The position numbers were made by a program, and so were the translations under genes. A stretch of 64,000 nucleotides of DNA. Origin: Lachnospira pectinoschiza. Its GTDB lineage: Bacteria > Bacillota > Clostridia > Lachnospirales > Lachnospiraceae. The stretch covers positions 124,001 to 188,000 of the forward strand of contig NZ_JAJCRR010000004.1 in assembly GCF_020564355.1 (NCBI RefSeq), given 5' to 3'. This document shows, piece by piece, positions 8,012 through 17,014 of the stretch (within the stretch, counting starts at the first letter, position 1; every line of letters starts with the position of its first letter). The notes below the pieces were generated by a model. It searched no databases and was not told the DNA's origin. It saw only the letters and a list, made by a program, of their open reading frames with translations.

Positions 8012-9653
8012 TTGTGGAAACATTATCAGACAGACTGTAAAGAAAAATGTTCTTCTGGCAGTGGGAATTGTTATCGCAGTGTGCGGAGCCGTTGTCATAT
8101 CCCTGCTTCCGCCGCTTGTACTGGCAAAAATGATTGATGCTATGACACAAAAACAGAATGTCGGCTTTACCTTTGTGGCGCTTTATTTCGGGCTGACGGC
8201 GCTGACAGGTGTTATGGAAGCGTCAAGAGAAGGATTTCTGACGGTATTTGGACAGAAAATCACACATGCATTAAGAAGCAGTCTTATGGAAAAGTTTACA
8301 AGACTGACGGCAGACAGTTTAAACAAACAGGAACCGGGCGCACTGGTATCACGGTTTGTCGGTGATGTGGATACGGTAGAAAATCTGTTTACATCGGGCA
8401 TTATCAGTATGTTTGCGGATGCCTGCCGCGTCATCAGTATTCTGGCAGTCATATGGTTTCAGAATAAGGGACTTGCGCTTGTACTGTTTATTTTACTGCC
8501 GTTTCTGTTCTGGTTTACACGATATGTCCAGAAAAATATGTTAGCTGCGCAGGTTGAAAACCGCCGTGCGGTCAGCCGTGCTTCCGGTCATGTGCCGGAA
8601 ACCCTGCATAATATCCGTACGATTCACAACCTTTCCAAAGAAAATTATATGGAAAAACGATATGACGAATATATCCAGCAAAGCTATCATGCCATGGAAA
8701 AGACCAACTTTTACGATGCGGTCTATTCACCGGTCATTTTAATTTTAAATGCGGTTGTTGTTGCGGTAGTCATGCTTTTGTCTGCTTCCGGCAGTCCTAA
8801 GGTTCTGACACTGTTTGGTATGTCAGCCGGTACGGCGGTTGCAGTTATGAATTACATTTCGCAGATATTTACACCGCTTGAAAGTCTTGGCATGGAGATT
8901 CAGACCATTCAGTCTGCCATTGCGGGTGTGCAGAGAATCAATGAATTTTTTGCACTGCCGGAGCCTGCACCAAAACAGCATGAAAATACAGCAGATTCAA
9001 AACCGGTACAAAATAACGGTAAATCCTTTGTGGAATTTCGGGACGTCACCTTTGGTTATGACGAACATACGGTGTTAAAGCATTTAAGCTTTCAGGTAGA
9101 GGAAGGCGAGCAGATTACACTTTCAGGCAGAACCGGTGCCGGAAAAAGTACGGTATTTAAGCTGCTTCTGGGACTTTACGAACCGAGTGAGGGCAGTGTG
9201 TGGATTGACGGCAGAGAGGCAGCAGCGATTGACCGGAAGGACAGACGTTTTTTGTTTGGCTATGTAGAGCAGTCATTTCACAGAGTAGCGGGAACGGTCA
9301 AAGACCAGATTACGCTGTATGATGAAAAGATTTCCATGGAAAATGTAAAAGAAGCGGCAGAACTGACGGGACTGCATGATACAATTATGCACCTCCCGGA
9401 CGGATATGACACCATCTGTACACCGGAACTGTTTTCACAGGGACAGTGGCAGCTTTTATCCATAGCGCGTGCGGCGGCGGCAAGACCGAAGCTTTTGTTA
9501 TTGGATGAAATCACGGCAAATCTCGATGCCGAAACGGAAAAAGAAGTGCTTGAAGCGCTAAAGAGAGTATCCGAAAACAGAACGGTTATCTCCATTTCAC
9601 ACAGAGTATCCGCAAAAATGGGAAGAATCATTCCGATTGAGCAGAAACTATAG
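8001..9653 (+). CDS. ABC exporter half-transporter, subunit 2
   Basis: 550-residue partner of the preceding gene with the same membrane-plus-ATPase layout. Walker A is GRTGAGKST and Walker B LLLLDEITANLD keeps the catalytic Glu, but the signature is changed to FSQGQ. Pairing its Walker motifs with LSGGQ of subunit 1 gives one competent site; the other site is degenerate on both sides, as in heterodimeric exporters of the BmrCD/TM287-288 type. AAGGAGG precedes the ATG at 8001. Earlier in-frame start codons lie inside subunit 1. Confidence 0.92.
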   Translation: MNSDCGNIIRQTVKKNVLLAVGIVIAVCGAVVISLLPPLVLAKMIDAMTQKQNVGFTFVALYFGLTALTGVMEASREGFLTVFGQKITHALRSSLMEKFTRLTADSLNKQEPGALVSRFVGDVDTVENLFTSGIISMFADACRVISILAVIWFQNKGLALVLFILLPFLFWFTRYVQKNMLAAQVENRRAVSRASGHVPETLHNIRTIHNLSKENYMEKRYDEYIQQSYHAMEKTNFYDAVYSPVILILNAVVVAVVMLLSASGSPKVLTLFGMSAGTAVAVMNYISQIFTPLESLGMEIQTIQSAIAGVQRINEFFALPEPAPKQHENTADSKPVQNNGKSFVEFRDVTFGYDEHTVLKHLSFQVEEGEQITLSGRTGAGKSTVFKLLLGLYEPSEGSVWIDGREAAAIDRKDRRFLFGYVEQSFHRVAGTVKDQITLYDEKISMENVKEAAELTGLHDTIMHLPDGYDTICTPELFSQGQWQLLSIARAAAARPKLLLLDEITANLDAETEKEVLEALKRVSENRTVISISHRVSAKMGRIIPIEQKL

Positions 9654-9790
9654 GAATAAAAGCGGATTTTATAACCGGCGGAAGTATGTTATACTAAAAT
9701 ACAACATACGCAAGGCGCATGTTACAGGCAGGAGAGAAGAAGCCTGTACATGTGCGGCAAAACAGTGCGGGAAAAAGAGAGGGAAATCAG

Positions 9791-10573
9791 ATGATACGGT
9801 GTAATAACTGCGGAGCGGATATTGAGGAAACACAGACACAATGCCCATACTGCCATGCCATGCAGTATGAAGCATCGGAAAAAGAGTACATGAATCACCT
9901 GTACAAAATGAATGATACCATGGACGGACTTGATGAAAATGCAAACCGTTATATCCGGAACAGAATCATTTGTCATGCTGTCATTACGCTGGCGGCGGTT
10001 GCAGCAGCACTGCTTGTCGGGACTGCGTGGGGATATACAAAATATCGTTCTTATTATAATTCGGCTTCGGAACGCAGAGAGATTGCAGAGGGCATGGCAT
10101 GGTATGATGAAAATGTGCCGCAGATAAATGAAGCCTACGAGCAGGGAAACTTTGCAGACATCAGTGAAGTGACGGCGGATTCTTATAAAAATAAAATATT
10201 ACAGCAGTGGAAACATTATAATATTTTATATATTTATAAATATGCGTATTCAGATACACTGCGCTATGATGATAAAATCGCACAGGGAACGCCGCTTGAA
10301 AGCTATGAATTTGAAAATCTGTACCGCAGCTGCATGGAATATATGAATATGCTGGAAGATACGGACGGATATATGTACCGGTATTATAAAAGCTGTGATA
10401 CACAGGAAAAAGAAATTATCAGTACGTGGACACAGCATGTAAAGGCAGTTCTTACAGATACCATCGGACAGTCGGAAGCCGACTATGCCGCAGACTATCA
10501 GGCTTTGTACGGGAACGGTGATGTCAGTAATTACAACATGTTCCGTGAAAAAGCACAAAAATATGAAAAATGA
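9791..10573 (+). CDS. Zinc-ribbon single-pass membrane protein
   Basis: 260 residues. The N-terminus is a rubredoxin-like zinc ribbon (C4-x2-C7 ... C18-x2-C21), followed by a hydrophilic linker, one membrane helix at about 59-81, and an extracytoplasmic Tyr/Asp/Glu-rich helical domain of about 170 residues. The frame extends upstream to 9719, but the ATG at 9791 starts right at the ribbon and has a GAGGGAA site. It is the first of three similarly built genes. No catalytic motif is seen and the function is unknown. Confidence 0.75.
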   Translation: MIRCNNCGADIEETQTQCPYCHAMQYEASEKEYMNHLYKMNDTMDGLDENANRYIRNRIICHAVITLAAVAAALLVGTAWGYTKYRSYYNSASERREIAEGMAWYDENVPQINEAYEQGNFADISEVTADSYKNKILQQWKHYNILYIYKYAYSDTLRYDDKIAQGTPLESYEFENLYRSCMEYMNMLEDTDGYMYRYYKSCDTQEKEIISTWTQHVKAVLTDTIGQSEADYAADYQALYGNGDVSNYNMFREKAQKYEK

Positions 10574-10588
10574 CAGTGGGGAATATTT

Positions 10589-11335
10589 ATGAAATGTAAA
10601 AATTGCGGTGCAGAACTGACAATGCTTGAAAAATTCTGTCCAAACTGCGGGACACCTAATGAACAGAGTCAGCAGCACATCAAAGATATGGAGCATTATG
10701 AACATGAATTTTCGGATACACAAAAAGAAGTTGTCCGTAACAGTAAATGGTTCATAAAATACATTGCACCGGTTACATCGCTGGTGATTGCGGGAATTGC
10801 AGCAGTCATAGTAACCATTCAGGCAAATCACCTCTGGGGATATAACCTGGCAGAACAAAAGCAGAAAAAATATAATCAGACACATGAGCAGGAAATCAAA
10901 GAACATTTACAGACACTGCTGGATAACGGGCAGTATGAAGAAGTGTATCAGCTCTACACCCGTCTGAACCAGCGGATGAGCGGAATGGGAAACAGCGGCT
11001 GGTATGATTTTTACAACATGACAGAAGGGTATCTGCGTCTGCGCAATGCCATTATGTTTTACTATAATCCGGAACTGTCAGAGCATTATTCCAAAGAAAC
11101 GGCATTAAACAATGCGGCAGAAGCAATCTGTATGATAACCGGAAGCGCGCAGGGGAAAAGTTACAGGGAACGGGCGGCAGAGAGTATTCCTTATATGGAA
11201 GATATAAAAGAAAAAGCAGGGCTGTTTTTAAAGGATTACTGTAATTTTACACAGGCTGATATAGATTCGCTCGAAAACCGTGACAGAACATCGGTAATTG
11301 CATTACTGACGAGGAGAATGTTTGATGAAGAATAA
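10589..11335 (+). CDS. Zinc-ribbon single-pass membrane protein, paralogous layout
   Basis: 248 residues with the same plan as its upstream neighbour: zinc ribbon C3-x2-C6 ... C17-x2-C20, linker, membrane helix at about 55-78, then a helical outer domain with several Tyr/Asp/Glu clusters (for example SGWYDFYNM). It starts 16 bases after the preceding stop, so it is in the same operon. The function is unknown. The two proteins may form a membrane complex with the third gene. Confidence 0.75.
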   Translation: MKCKNCGAELTMLEKFCPNCGTPNEQSQQHIKDMEHYEHEFSDTQKEVVRNSKWFIKYIAPVTSLVIAGIAAVIVTIQANHLWGYNLAEQKQKKYNQTHEQEIKEHLQTLLDNGQYEEVYQLYTRLNQRMSGMGNSGWYDFYNMTEGYLRLRNAIMFYYNPELSEHYSKETALNNAAEAICMITGSAQGKSYRERAAESIPYMEDIKEKAGLFLKDYCNFTQADIDSLENRDRTSVIALLTRRMFDEE

Positions 11336-11756
11336 AAAAAATCGTGTTAATATAACAGGAAAGCTGTTGTATCTGGTTGTTGCCATACTGGTTTTGATGA
11401 TTATTCCGTCAGCGGCGGAAAATGCGTATGATTATTTCCGGGAAAAGCAGTCCAGAAAAGGATATACGTCAGAGAAGCTGTATGAGGATTTCTGCGATGG
11501 TGATTATGGCAGATTATCAGAAAAGGTGGCATATAACCGCGCTGTTGGAAGAACAGTCACAGAAGATGACAGGGACTACTATGCTTTCAGTGCCTGCTAC
11601 AACAGCGCAGTTGATTATCATATGTACCGGACAGCCGGAAAAACAGACAAAGCTTCCGATACACTTGAGATATTTTATCAGAATGAATCAGAACTGAATC
11701 ATTTGATTTTTAAGGACGCATTAACCGCGGTAAAAGAGGTATATGAAATTCCGTAA
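11325..11756 (+). CDS. Small single-pass membrane protein, unknown
   Basis: 143 residues. Basic N-terminus (MKNKKNRVNITGK), one membrane helix at about 13-31, then an acidic outer domain that echoes the outer domains of the two preceding genes. It has no zinc ribbon. The ATG at 11325 overlaps the end of the previous gene by 11 bases, with GAGGAG upstream; the in-frame TTG at 11322 is less likely. Probably the third member of the operon. Confidence 0.65.
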   Translation: MKNKKNRVNITGKLLYLVVAILVLMIIPSAAENAYDYFREKQSRKGYTSEKLYEDFCDGDYGRLSEKVAYNRAVGRTVTEDDRDYYAFSACYNSAVDYHMYRTAGKTDKASDTLEIFYQNESELNHLIFKDALTAVKEVYEIP

Positions 11757-11765
11757 ATCTGCGGC

Positions 11766-13154
11766 TTATTCTGCAGAGTCTGCAATCAGATTCTGGTACC
11801 AGTAATAGGAATCTTTCGGAATCCGTTTTTGTGTCGGATAATCAATATATACCAGTCCGAAACGTTCATCGTAACCGCTGTGCCATTCAAAATTGTCCGT
11901 AAAAGACCAGTGAAAATACCCCATGACGGGTGTACCCTCTTTTATGGATTCACTCAGCTGTAACAGATAGCGCGTCAGAAAATCAATGCGTTCAGCATCA
12001 TGGACTTTTCCGTCAAGGAAAATGTGGTCATTGCAGGAAAGCCCGTTTTCAGTAATAAAAATCGGCAGATGATAGCGTTCATACAGAAAGCGTGTACCCC
12101 AGTTCATAACTTCGGGAGTGACAGGCCATTTCAGTGCTGTCTTTGGAAAACCTGCATATCGTTTCGTAAAACCGTCTGCACCGGCTTTGTGTCCGTTATA
12201 AATGTTCAGCCCCAGAAAATCCAAAGGCGGATTTAATTCGCTGCAGTCGTTCCACACATTTTTAAGGTGCTGTGTTACAAAATTCAGCGTATCATCTGAT
12301 TTTAAATCAGCAGTAATCTCTGGCGCAAGTGCTTCAAAATCCGGTGCAAGTCCGTTGATAACCGCATCGCAGAAAATGTGATGACAGAATAAAATATTTT
12401 CTTTGGTATTGGCAAATGTCATAGTTCTTGCGGCACAGATATCCGCTTCATTTTCACTGCATGGATAGCACAGATTTCCGGTACTTGAAAAACCGATTTT
12501 GACCGGTTTCTTTGCAGCCCTGCGCATTGCGGGAACGGCAAGTGCATGAGCTTTGGCAAGTGCGTGGAGAATATCCAGTGTTTCCAGCATGGAAAGCCGG
12601 TATCCGGGCGCGTGAAGACCGTCATAATACCCCATTTTTGAAATAATCTGCGGTTCATTGATTGTGGAAAAATAAGTTACACGGTCCGAAAAATGTTCAC
12701 AGATAACAGCAGCATAACGCACAAATGCTTCAATCGTATGCGCAGACAGCCAGCCGTCGCGGTCCGAAAGGGACTGTGGAAGGTCCCAGTGAAAAAGTGT
12801 AATGTGCGGCTGGATGCCATACCGGATACAGCAGTCTACAACACGGTCATAAAAGGCAAGCCCCAAAGGATTGACAGCAGGATCATCGCCGTTTGGAAAA
12901 ATCCGCGGCCATGAAACAGAAAAACGGTACGCGCGGATACCGGCATTTGCCATGAACCGGATATCTTCTTCATAGTTATCATAATAACAGCAGGCAAGCG
13001 TTCCGTCAGAGCTGTCAGCAATGACACCGCTTTTCTGACAGAACGTATCCCAGATAGAAGCGCCTTTGCCGTCCCGGTTATAAGCCCCTTCGGTCTGATA
13101 GGAGCTGGAAGCTGTTCCCCATATAAAATCTTTTGGAAAATGAATATGTTTCAT
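11766..13154 (-). CDS. bglA: GH1 beta-glucosidase
   Basis: 462-residue glycoside hydrolase family 1 TIM barrel. The acid/base Glu167 lies in TINEP and the nucleophile Glu369 in ITENG; the N-terminal WGTASSSYQTEGA motif is typical. Uptake here is by ABC transporter rather than PTS, so cellobiose would arrive unphosphorylated and this should be a beta-glucosidase, not a 6-phospho enzyme. The start at 13154 (MKHIHFPKDF) has GGAGGA seven bases upstream; the in-frame ATG at 13169 overlaps that site. It follows the GH94 gene directly in one operon. Confidence 0.93.
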   Translation of the reverse strand: MKHIHFPKDFIWGTASSSYQTEGAYNRDGKGASIWDTFCQKSGVIADSSDGTLACCYYDNYEEDIRFMANAGIRAYRFSVSWPRIFPNGDDPAVNPLGLAFYDRVVDCCIRYGIQPHITLFHWDLPQSLSDRDGWLSAHTIEAFVRYAAVICEHFSDRVTYFSTINEPQIISKMGYYDGLHAPGYRLSMLETLDILHALAKAHALAVPAMRRAAKKPVKIGFSSTGNLCYPCSENEADICAARTMTFANTKENILFCHHIFCDAVINGLAPDFEALAPEITADLKSDDTLNFVTQHLKNVWNDCSELNPPLDFLGLNIYNGHKAGADGFTKRYAGFPKTALKWPVTPEVMNWGTRFLYERYHLPIFITENGLSCNDHIFLDGKVHDAERIDFLTRYLLQLSESIKEGTPVMGYFHWSFTDNFEWHSGYDERFGLVYIDYPTQKRIPKDSYYWYQNLIADSAE

Positions 13155-13168
13155 ACAAAGTTCCTCCA

Positions 13169-15613
13169 TTACATAATTGCAGTGACATGATATTCCGTCA
13201 CATCTTTCTGATAAGGAATCATATTTCCTTCAACCGGAGTGCCGTTTACAAGAAGGGTTTTGATGCCTTTCTGCGATTTGGCAGAATTATCAACGTGAAT
13301 ATGATAAACGGCACCGCGGAAATGCCGTGTTACGGTAAATCCGGACAGGGTTTCCGGAATACACGGATCAATGCAGAGTCCGTCAAATTCAGGGCGGATA
13401 CCGAGAATATACTGTGAAACATTTGTAAATGTCCATGCGGCAGTTCCCGTAAGCCAGCTGTTTTTTGCTTCACCGAAACGGCATGCATCTTTTCCGGCAA
13501 TCATCTGCGAATAAACGTAAGCTTCCGTCCGGTGCAGGTCGCTGATATCCTGAAGATATGCCGGACAGATTTTTTTATAAATTTCAAAGGCGCGGCTGCC
13601 GTGTCCCAAAACAGTTTCAGCAATGGAAACCCAAGGATTGTTGTGGCAGAAGATACCGGCATTTTCTTTGTAGCCTTCCGGGTAAGATGAAATTTCACCC
13701 AGTTCAAGGTGATAGTATGTGTAAGCCGGCTGTAAAAGAACAATGCCATATTTTGTATCCAACCTGTTTTTTACGGACTCCAGTGCTTTTTCGGCAAGAC
13801 CTTCCTTTACCCCGATTCCAGCCATGACACAGAAGCCCTGCGGCTCAATAAAAATCTGACCTTCTTCACATTCATGCGAACCGACCTTTTTTCCGGCGGC
13901 ATCGTAGGCACGTAAGAACCATTCGCCGTCCCAGCCGGATTTTAAAACCGCCTGTATCATTTGCTCAACCTGCGCATCAGCATCATCAGCTTCTTTGGTA
14001 AGACCGGCATGGCGGCAGATTTGTGCATAGTCCCTGCCGTACTTTACATACATTCCGGCAATAAAAACAGATTCGGCAACAGGACCTTCGGAAGCGCCGG
14101 CAGTCTGGAAGGATTCATCGGGAACGGTTGAAAAACAGTTCAGATTCAGGCAGTCGTTCCAGTCGGCACGGCCAATCAGCGGCAGGTTGTGTGGTCCGAG
14201 ATGTGTGGACGTAAAATGAAAAGAGCGGCGCAGATGTTCCATCAGCGGAGCCTGATTGTCCGGATTGCTGTCAAACGGTGTCATTTCATCCAGAATCGAA
14301 TAGTCGCCGGTTTCTTTTAAATAAGCGGCAGTTCCGGCAATCAGCCATAACGGGTCGTCATTAAAGCCGCTTCCGATGTCTGCATTTCCCTTTTTGGTCA
14401 GCGGCTGGTACTGGTGGTAGGCACTTCCGTTTTCAAACTGGGTAGAAGCAATATCTAAAATACGCTGGCGCGCTTTATCCGGGATTAAGTGGACAAAGCC
14501 AAGCAGATCCTGGCAGGAATCCCTAAATCCCATGCCTCTGCCGATACCCGATTCAAAATAAGATGCGGAGCGGGACATATTAAAAGTAACCATGCACTGA
14601 TACTGGTTCCAGATATTGACCATGCGGCAGAGTTTCTTATCGTCGGCTTCGAGCGTATAGCCGGAGAGCAGATGACTCCAGTAGTCTTTTAAACGTAACA
14701 GCGCATTGTCAAAATCTTTGATAGAAAGAAAATGTTCCATCAATTCATTTGCTTTTTTCTTGTTGATAATCTGTGGCGCTTCCCATTTATCATCTGCCGG
14801 ATTTTCAATGTAGCCGAGCATAAAGATGAAATCACGGCTTTCGTGCGGTTCAAGCGTAATATCCAGCCGGAAAGAACCGCATGGCTGCCAGCCGTCGGCA
14901 ACAGAATTGCAGGAAGTGCCGTTTCCAACGGACTGTGGTGCGGCAGGGGAGCCGTATGTACCAAGAAAGCTCTCGCGTGCGGTATCAAATCCGTCACACG
15001 CAGCATTTACAGCATAGACGGCATAGTGATTGCGGCGTTCACGGTATTCGGTTTTGTGATAAATGCAGGAGCGGCTGTCGCCCTTTACGACTTCGACTTC
15101 ACCGGTGCTGTAGTTTTTCTGAAAATTATTCATATCTTCAACGGCATTCCACAGACAGAATTCAACATAAGAATAAAGACTGATGTTTTTTTTGCTGTCG
15201 GAAAGATTTTTCAGGCTGATTTTGTTTAATTCACAGTCGGCACCGATTGGAACGAGTGCGGTTACACAGGCTTCCAGTTCATTTTTAATACCTTTGTAAA
15301 TCGTATATCCAAGACCGTGGCGGCATTCATAAGCATCCAGTGCGGTCTGTGACGGCTGCCAGCCAGGATTCCATACGGTGCTGCCGTCTTTGATATAGTA
15401 GTAGTGGCCGTTGCTGTCTAACGGTGCATTGTTATAGCGGTATCGGGTAAGACGCATCAGTTTGGCATCTTTATAAAAAGCATAGCCGCCGCCGGTGTTG
15501 CTGATCAGGCGGAAGAAGCTTTCGCAGCCCAGATAATTAATCCATGGCAGCGGCGTCTGTGGTGTAGTAATCACATATTCTTTATTTGTATCATCAAAAT
15601 ATCCAAAATTCAT
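13169..15613 (-). CDS. cbpA: Cellobiose phosphorylase (GH94)
   Basis: 814 residues, the usual size for GH94 cellobiose phosphorylase, which splits cellobiose with phosphate into glucose and glucose 1-phosphate in the cytoplasm. The N-terminus [20 protein letters not shown] is nearly a family signature. The catalytic acid is expected at Asp487 in [10 protein letters not shown]. The C-terminal half is the (alpha/alpha)6 barrel. Stop and start regions overlap with the GH1 gene, so they are co-expressed. Divergent from lacI and the sugar ABC transporter. Other beta-glucan phosphorylases are possible but less likely given the N-terminus. Confidence 0.93.
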   Translation of the reverse strand: MNFGYFDDTNKEYVITTPQTPLPWINYLGCESFFRLISNTGGGYAFYKDAKLMRLTRYRYNNAPLDSNGHYYYIKDGSTVWNPGWQPSQTALDAYECRHGLGYTIYKGIKNELEACVTALVPIGADCELNKISLKNLSDSKKNISLYSYVEFCLWNAVEDMNNFQKNYSTGEVEVVKGDSRSCIYHKTEYRERRNHYAVYAVNAACDGFDTARESFLGTYGSPAAPQSVGNGTSCNSVADGWQPCGSFRLDITLEPHESRDFIFMLGYIENPADDKWEAPQIINKKKANELMEHFLSIKDFDNALLRLKDYWSHLLSGYTLEADDKKLCRMVNIWNQYQCMVTFNMSRSASYFESGIGRGMGFRDSCQDLLGFVHLIPDKARQRILDIASTQFENGSAYHQYQPLTKKGNADIGSGFNDDPLWLIAGTAAYLKETGDYSILDEMTPFDSNPDNQAPLMEHLRRSFHFTSTHLGPHNLPLIGRADWNDCLNLNCFSTVPDESFQTAGASEGPVAESVFIAGMYVKYGRDYAQICRHAGLTKEADDADAQVEQMIQAVLKSGWDGEWFLRAYDAAGKKVGSHECEEGQIFIEPQGFCVMAGIGVKEGLAEKALESVKNRLDTKYGIVLLQPAYTYYHLELGEISSYPEGYKENAGIFCHNNPWVSIAETVLGHGSRAFEIYKKICPAYLQDISDLHRTEAYVYSQMIAGKDACRFGEAKNSWLTGTAAWTFTNVSQYILGIRPEFDGLCIDPCIPETLSGFTVTRHFRGAVYHIHVDNSAKSQKGIKTLLVNGTPVEGNMIPYQKDVTEYHVTAIM

Positions 15614-15674
15614 AGAAAACCTCCTTTTGTTAAGTTTACAGGTACTTTATGGCGGAAAAAATACGTGCCATTTA

Positions 15675-15689
15675 ACGAAAACGATTAAG
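15675..15689 (+). promoter_or_regulatory. LacI-type operator in front of GH94-GH1
   Basis: ACGAAAACGATTAAG, identical to the copy at 15931-15945 and placed upstream of the phosphorylase start. A possible minus-strand -10 TATACT lies at 15729-15734, so the site would sit just downstream of the promoter. Confidence 0.75.
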
Positions 15690-15895
15690 AAATGCCGGGA
15701 AATAAAAAGCCTGCCGGGCTTATACACTAGTATATGCAGAAAAACAGATAGAAAGTAATCATATTTATCTCTAAGCTGAGTATATTTTAATAAAAAGAAA
15801 AATGCAATGTTGAAATGAGAAAAACAGAAAAATAGTCAAAATGCACAAAAGTGTATATACAAAATGCACTAATTTTATAAAATGTCAAAAAAGAG

Positions 15896-15924
15896 TTGCA
15901 TTTAAAATAATAACATGCTATATT
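15896..15924 (+). promoter_or_regulatory. Promoter of lacI-ABC operon
   Basis: TTGCAT (15896-15901), 17-bp spacer, TATATT (15919-15924), followed 7 bases later by an operator copy. The layout suits repression by LacI occlusion. Confidence 0.7.
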
Positions 15925-15930
15925 GAATTT

Positions 15931-15945
15931 ACGAAAACGATTAAG
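15931..15945 (+). promoter_or_regulatory. LacI-type operator in front of lacI
   Basis: Second copy of ACGAAAACGATTAAG, same orientation as the copy at 15675. It covers the expected transcription start of the lacI promoter, implying autoregulation and co-regulation of both divergent arms. Confidence 0.8.
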
Positions 15946-15982
15946 TAACTATTAACGGCTCAGACAAACGAGGTAAGTGACT

Positions 15983-16990
15983 ATGGTATCTATGAGAGAT
16001 ATTGCAGACAGATGTAAAGTATCTGTTGCAACGGTCAGTAAAGCGCTGAACCATCATAGTGACATCAGCGAGGAAACCAGAAAGCGGATTCAGAAAGCGG
16101 CAGATGAGATGGGATATTATCCGAACTCGGCGGCGAGGGCATTAAAGACACACCGTTCCTATAATATTGGTGTTCTTTTAAATGACAAAGCAAACAGCGG
16201 TCTGACGCATGAATATTTTTCAGCGGTGCTTCAAGGTGTCAAAGTCGAGGCAGAAAGCTGCGGATACGATATTACATTTATTAATACGCACAGCAAGACA
16301 ATGACTTATTATGAACATTGTAAATATCGTAATCTCGATGGAGTTGTTATTGCATGTACGGATTTTGAGTGTGAGGAAGTGAAGGAAGTTGTCAACGGAA
16401 CGATTCCCACGGTAACGATTGACTACGTATTTAACAGCTGCACTTCGGTAAGCTCGGATAATGTAAAGGGGATGAGAGATTTAGTCCGGTATGTATATGA
16501 GATGGGACATCGCAGGATTGCTTATATACATGGAGAGGATGATTCGGAGGTAACAAAGCAGAGATTAACATCATTTTACAGGACACTTGAGGAATTGGGG
16601 ATTGAGGTACCGGATGAATACGTGAAATCATCAGAGTATCTGAATTCAGTCAAAGCAGAACAGTTCACAGATGAACTGCTGGATATGAAAGATGCACCGA
16701 CCTGCATATTTTATCCGGATGACCTGTCGAATACCGGCGGACTCAATGCAGTCCGCAAAAGGGGTTTAAAAGTGCCGCGGGATATTTCGACGGTAGGATA
16801 TGACGGTATTAAATTATCGCAGATGTTAAGTCCGAAACTTACCACGCTGCGGCAGGATACGATGGAGATTGGAAAGAAGGCAGCCAAAGAACTGATAGCG
16901 GCGATTGAACGTCCGAAGACGACACTGGTAAAAAGAGTTATAGTTGAAGGAACTCTGATAGAGGGTGAAACTGTCAGAGATATCAGCTAA
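15983..16990 (+). CDS. LacI-family transcriptional repressor
   Basis: 335 residues. N-terminal helix-turn-helix MRDIADRCKVSVATVSKALN with hinge helix NSAARAL, then a periplasmic-binding-protein-like effector domain (residues about 60-335). It most likely responds to cellobiose or a related beta-glucoside and controls the glycosidase and transporter arms through the two identical operators. The start at 15983 has GAGG about 8 bases upstream; a GTG at 15977 is too close to that site. The lipoprotein gene starts 24 bases after the stop. Confidence 0.92.
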   Translation: MVSMRDIADRCKVSVATVSKALNHHSDISEETRKRIQKAADEMGYYPNSAARALKTHRSYNIGVLLNDKANSGLTHEYFSAVLQGVKVEAESCGYDITFINTHSKTMTYYEHCKYRNLDGVVIACTDFECEEVKEVVNGTIPTVTIDYVFNSCTSVSSDNVKGMRDLVRYVYEMGHRRIAYIHGEDDSEVTKQRLTSFYRTLEELGIEVPDEYVKSSEYLNSVKAEQFTDELLDMKDAPTCIFYPDDLSNTGGLNAVRKRGLKVPRDISTVGYDGIKLSQMLSPKLTTLRQDTMEIGKKAAKELIAAIERPKTTLVKRVIVEGTLIEGETVRDIS

Positions 16991-17014
16991 AGGGGTTTTT
17001 GAGGAGGTATTATT

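Noticed and set aside
10250..10906. 218-codon minus-strand frame
   Set aside because: It overlaps two zinc-ribbon genes with good starts and operon spacing; its Phe/Cys-rich product is an antisense shadow.
14732..15229. 165-codon plus-strand frame inside the GH94 gene
   Set aside because: Antisense to a full-length, motif-complete phosphorylase; no ribosome site.
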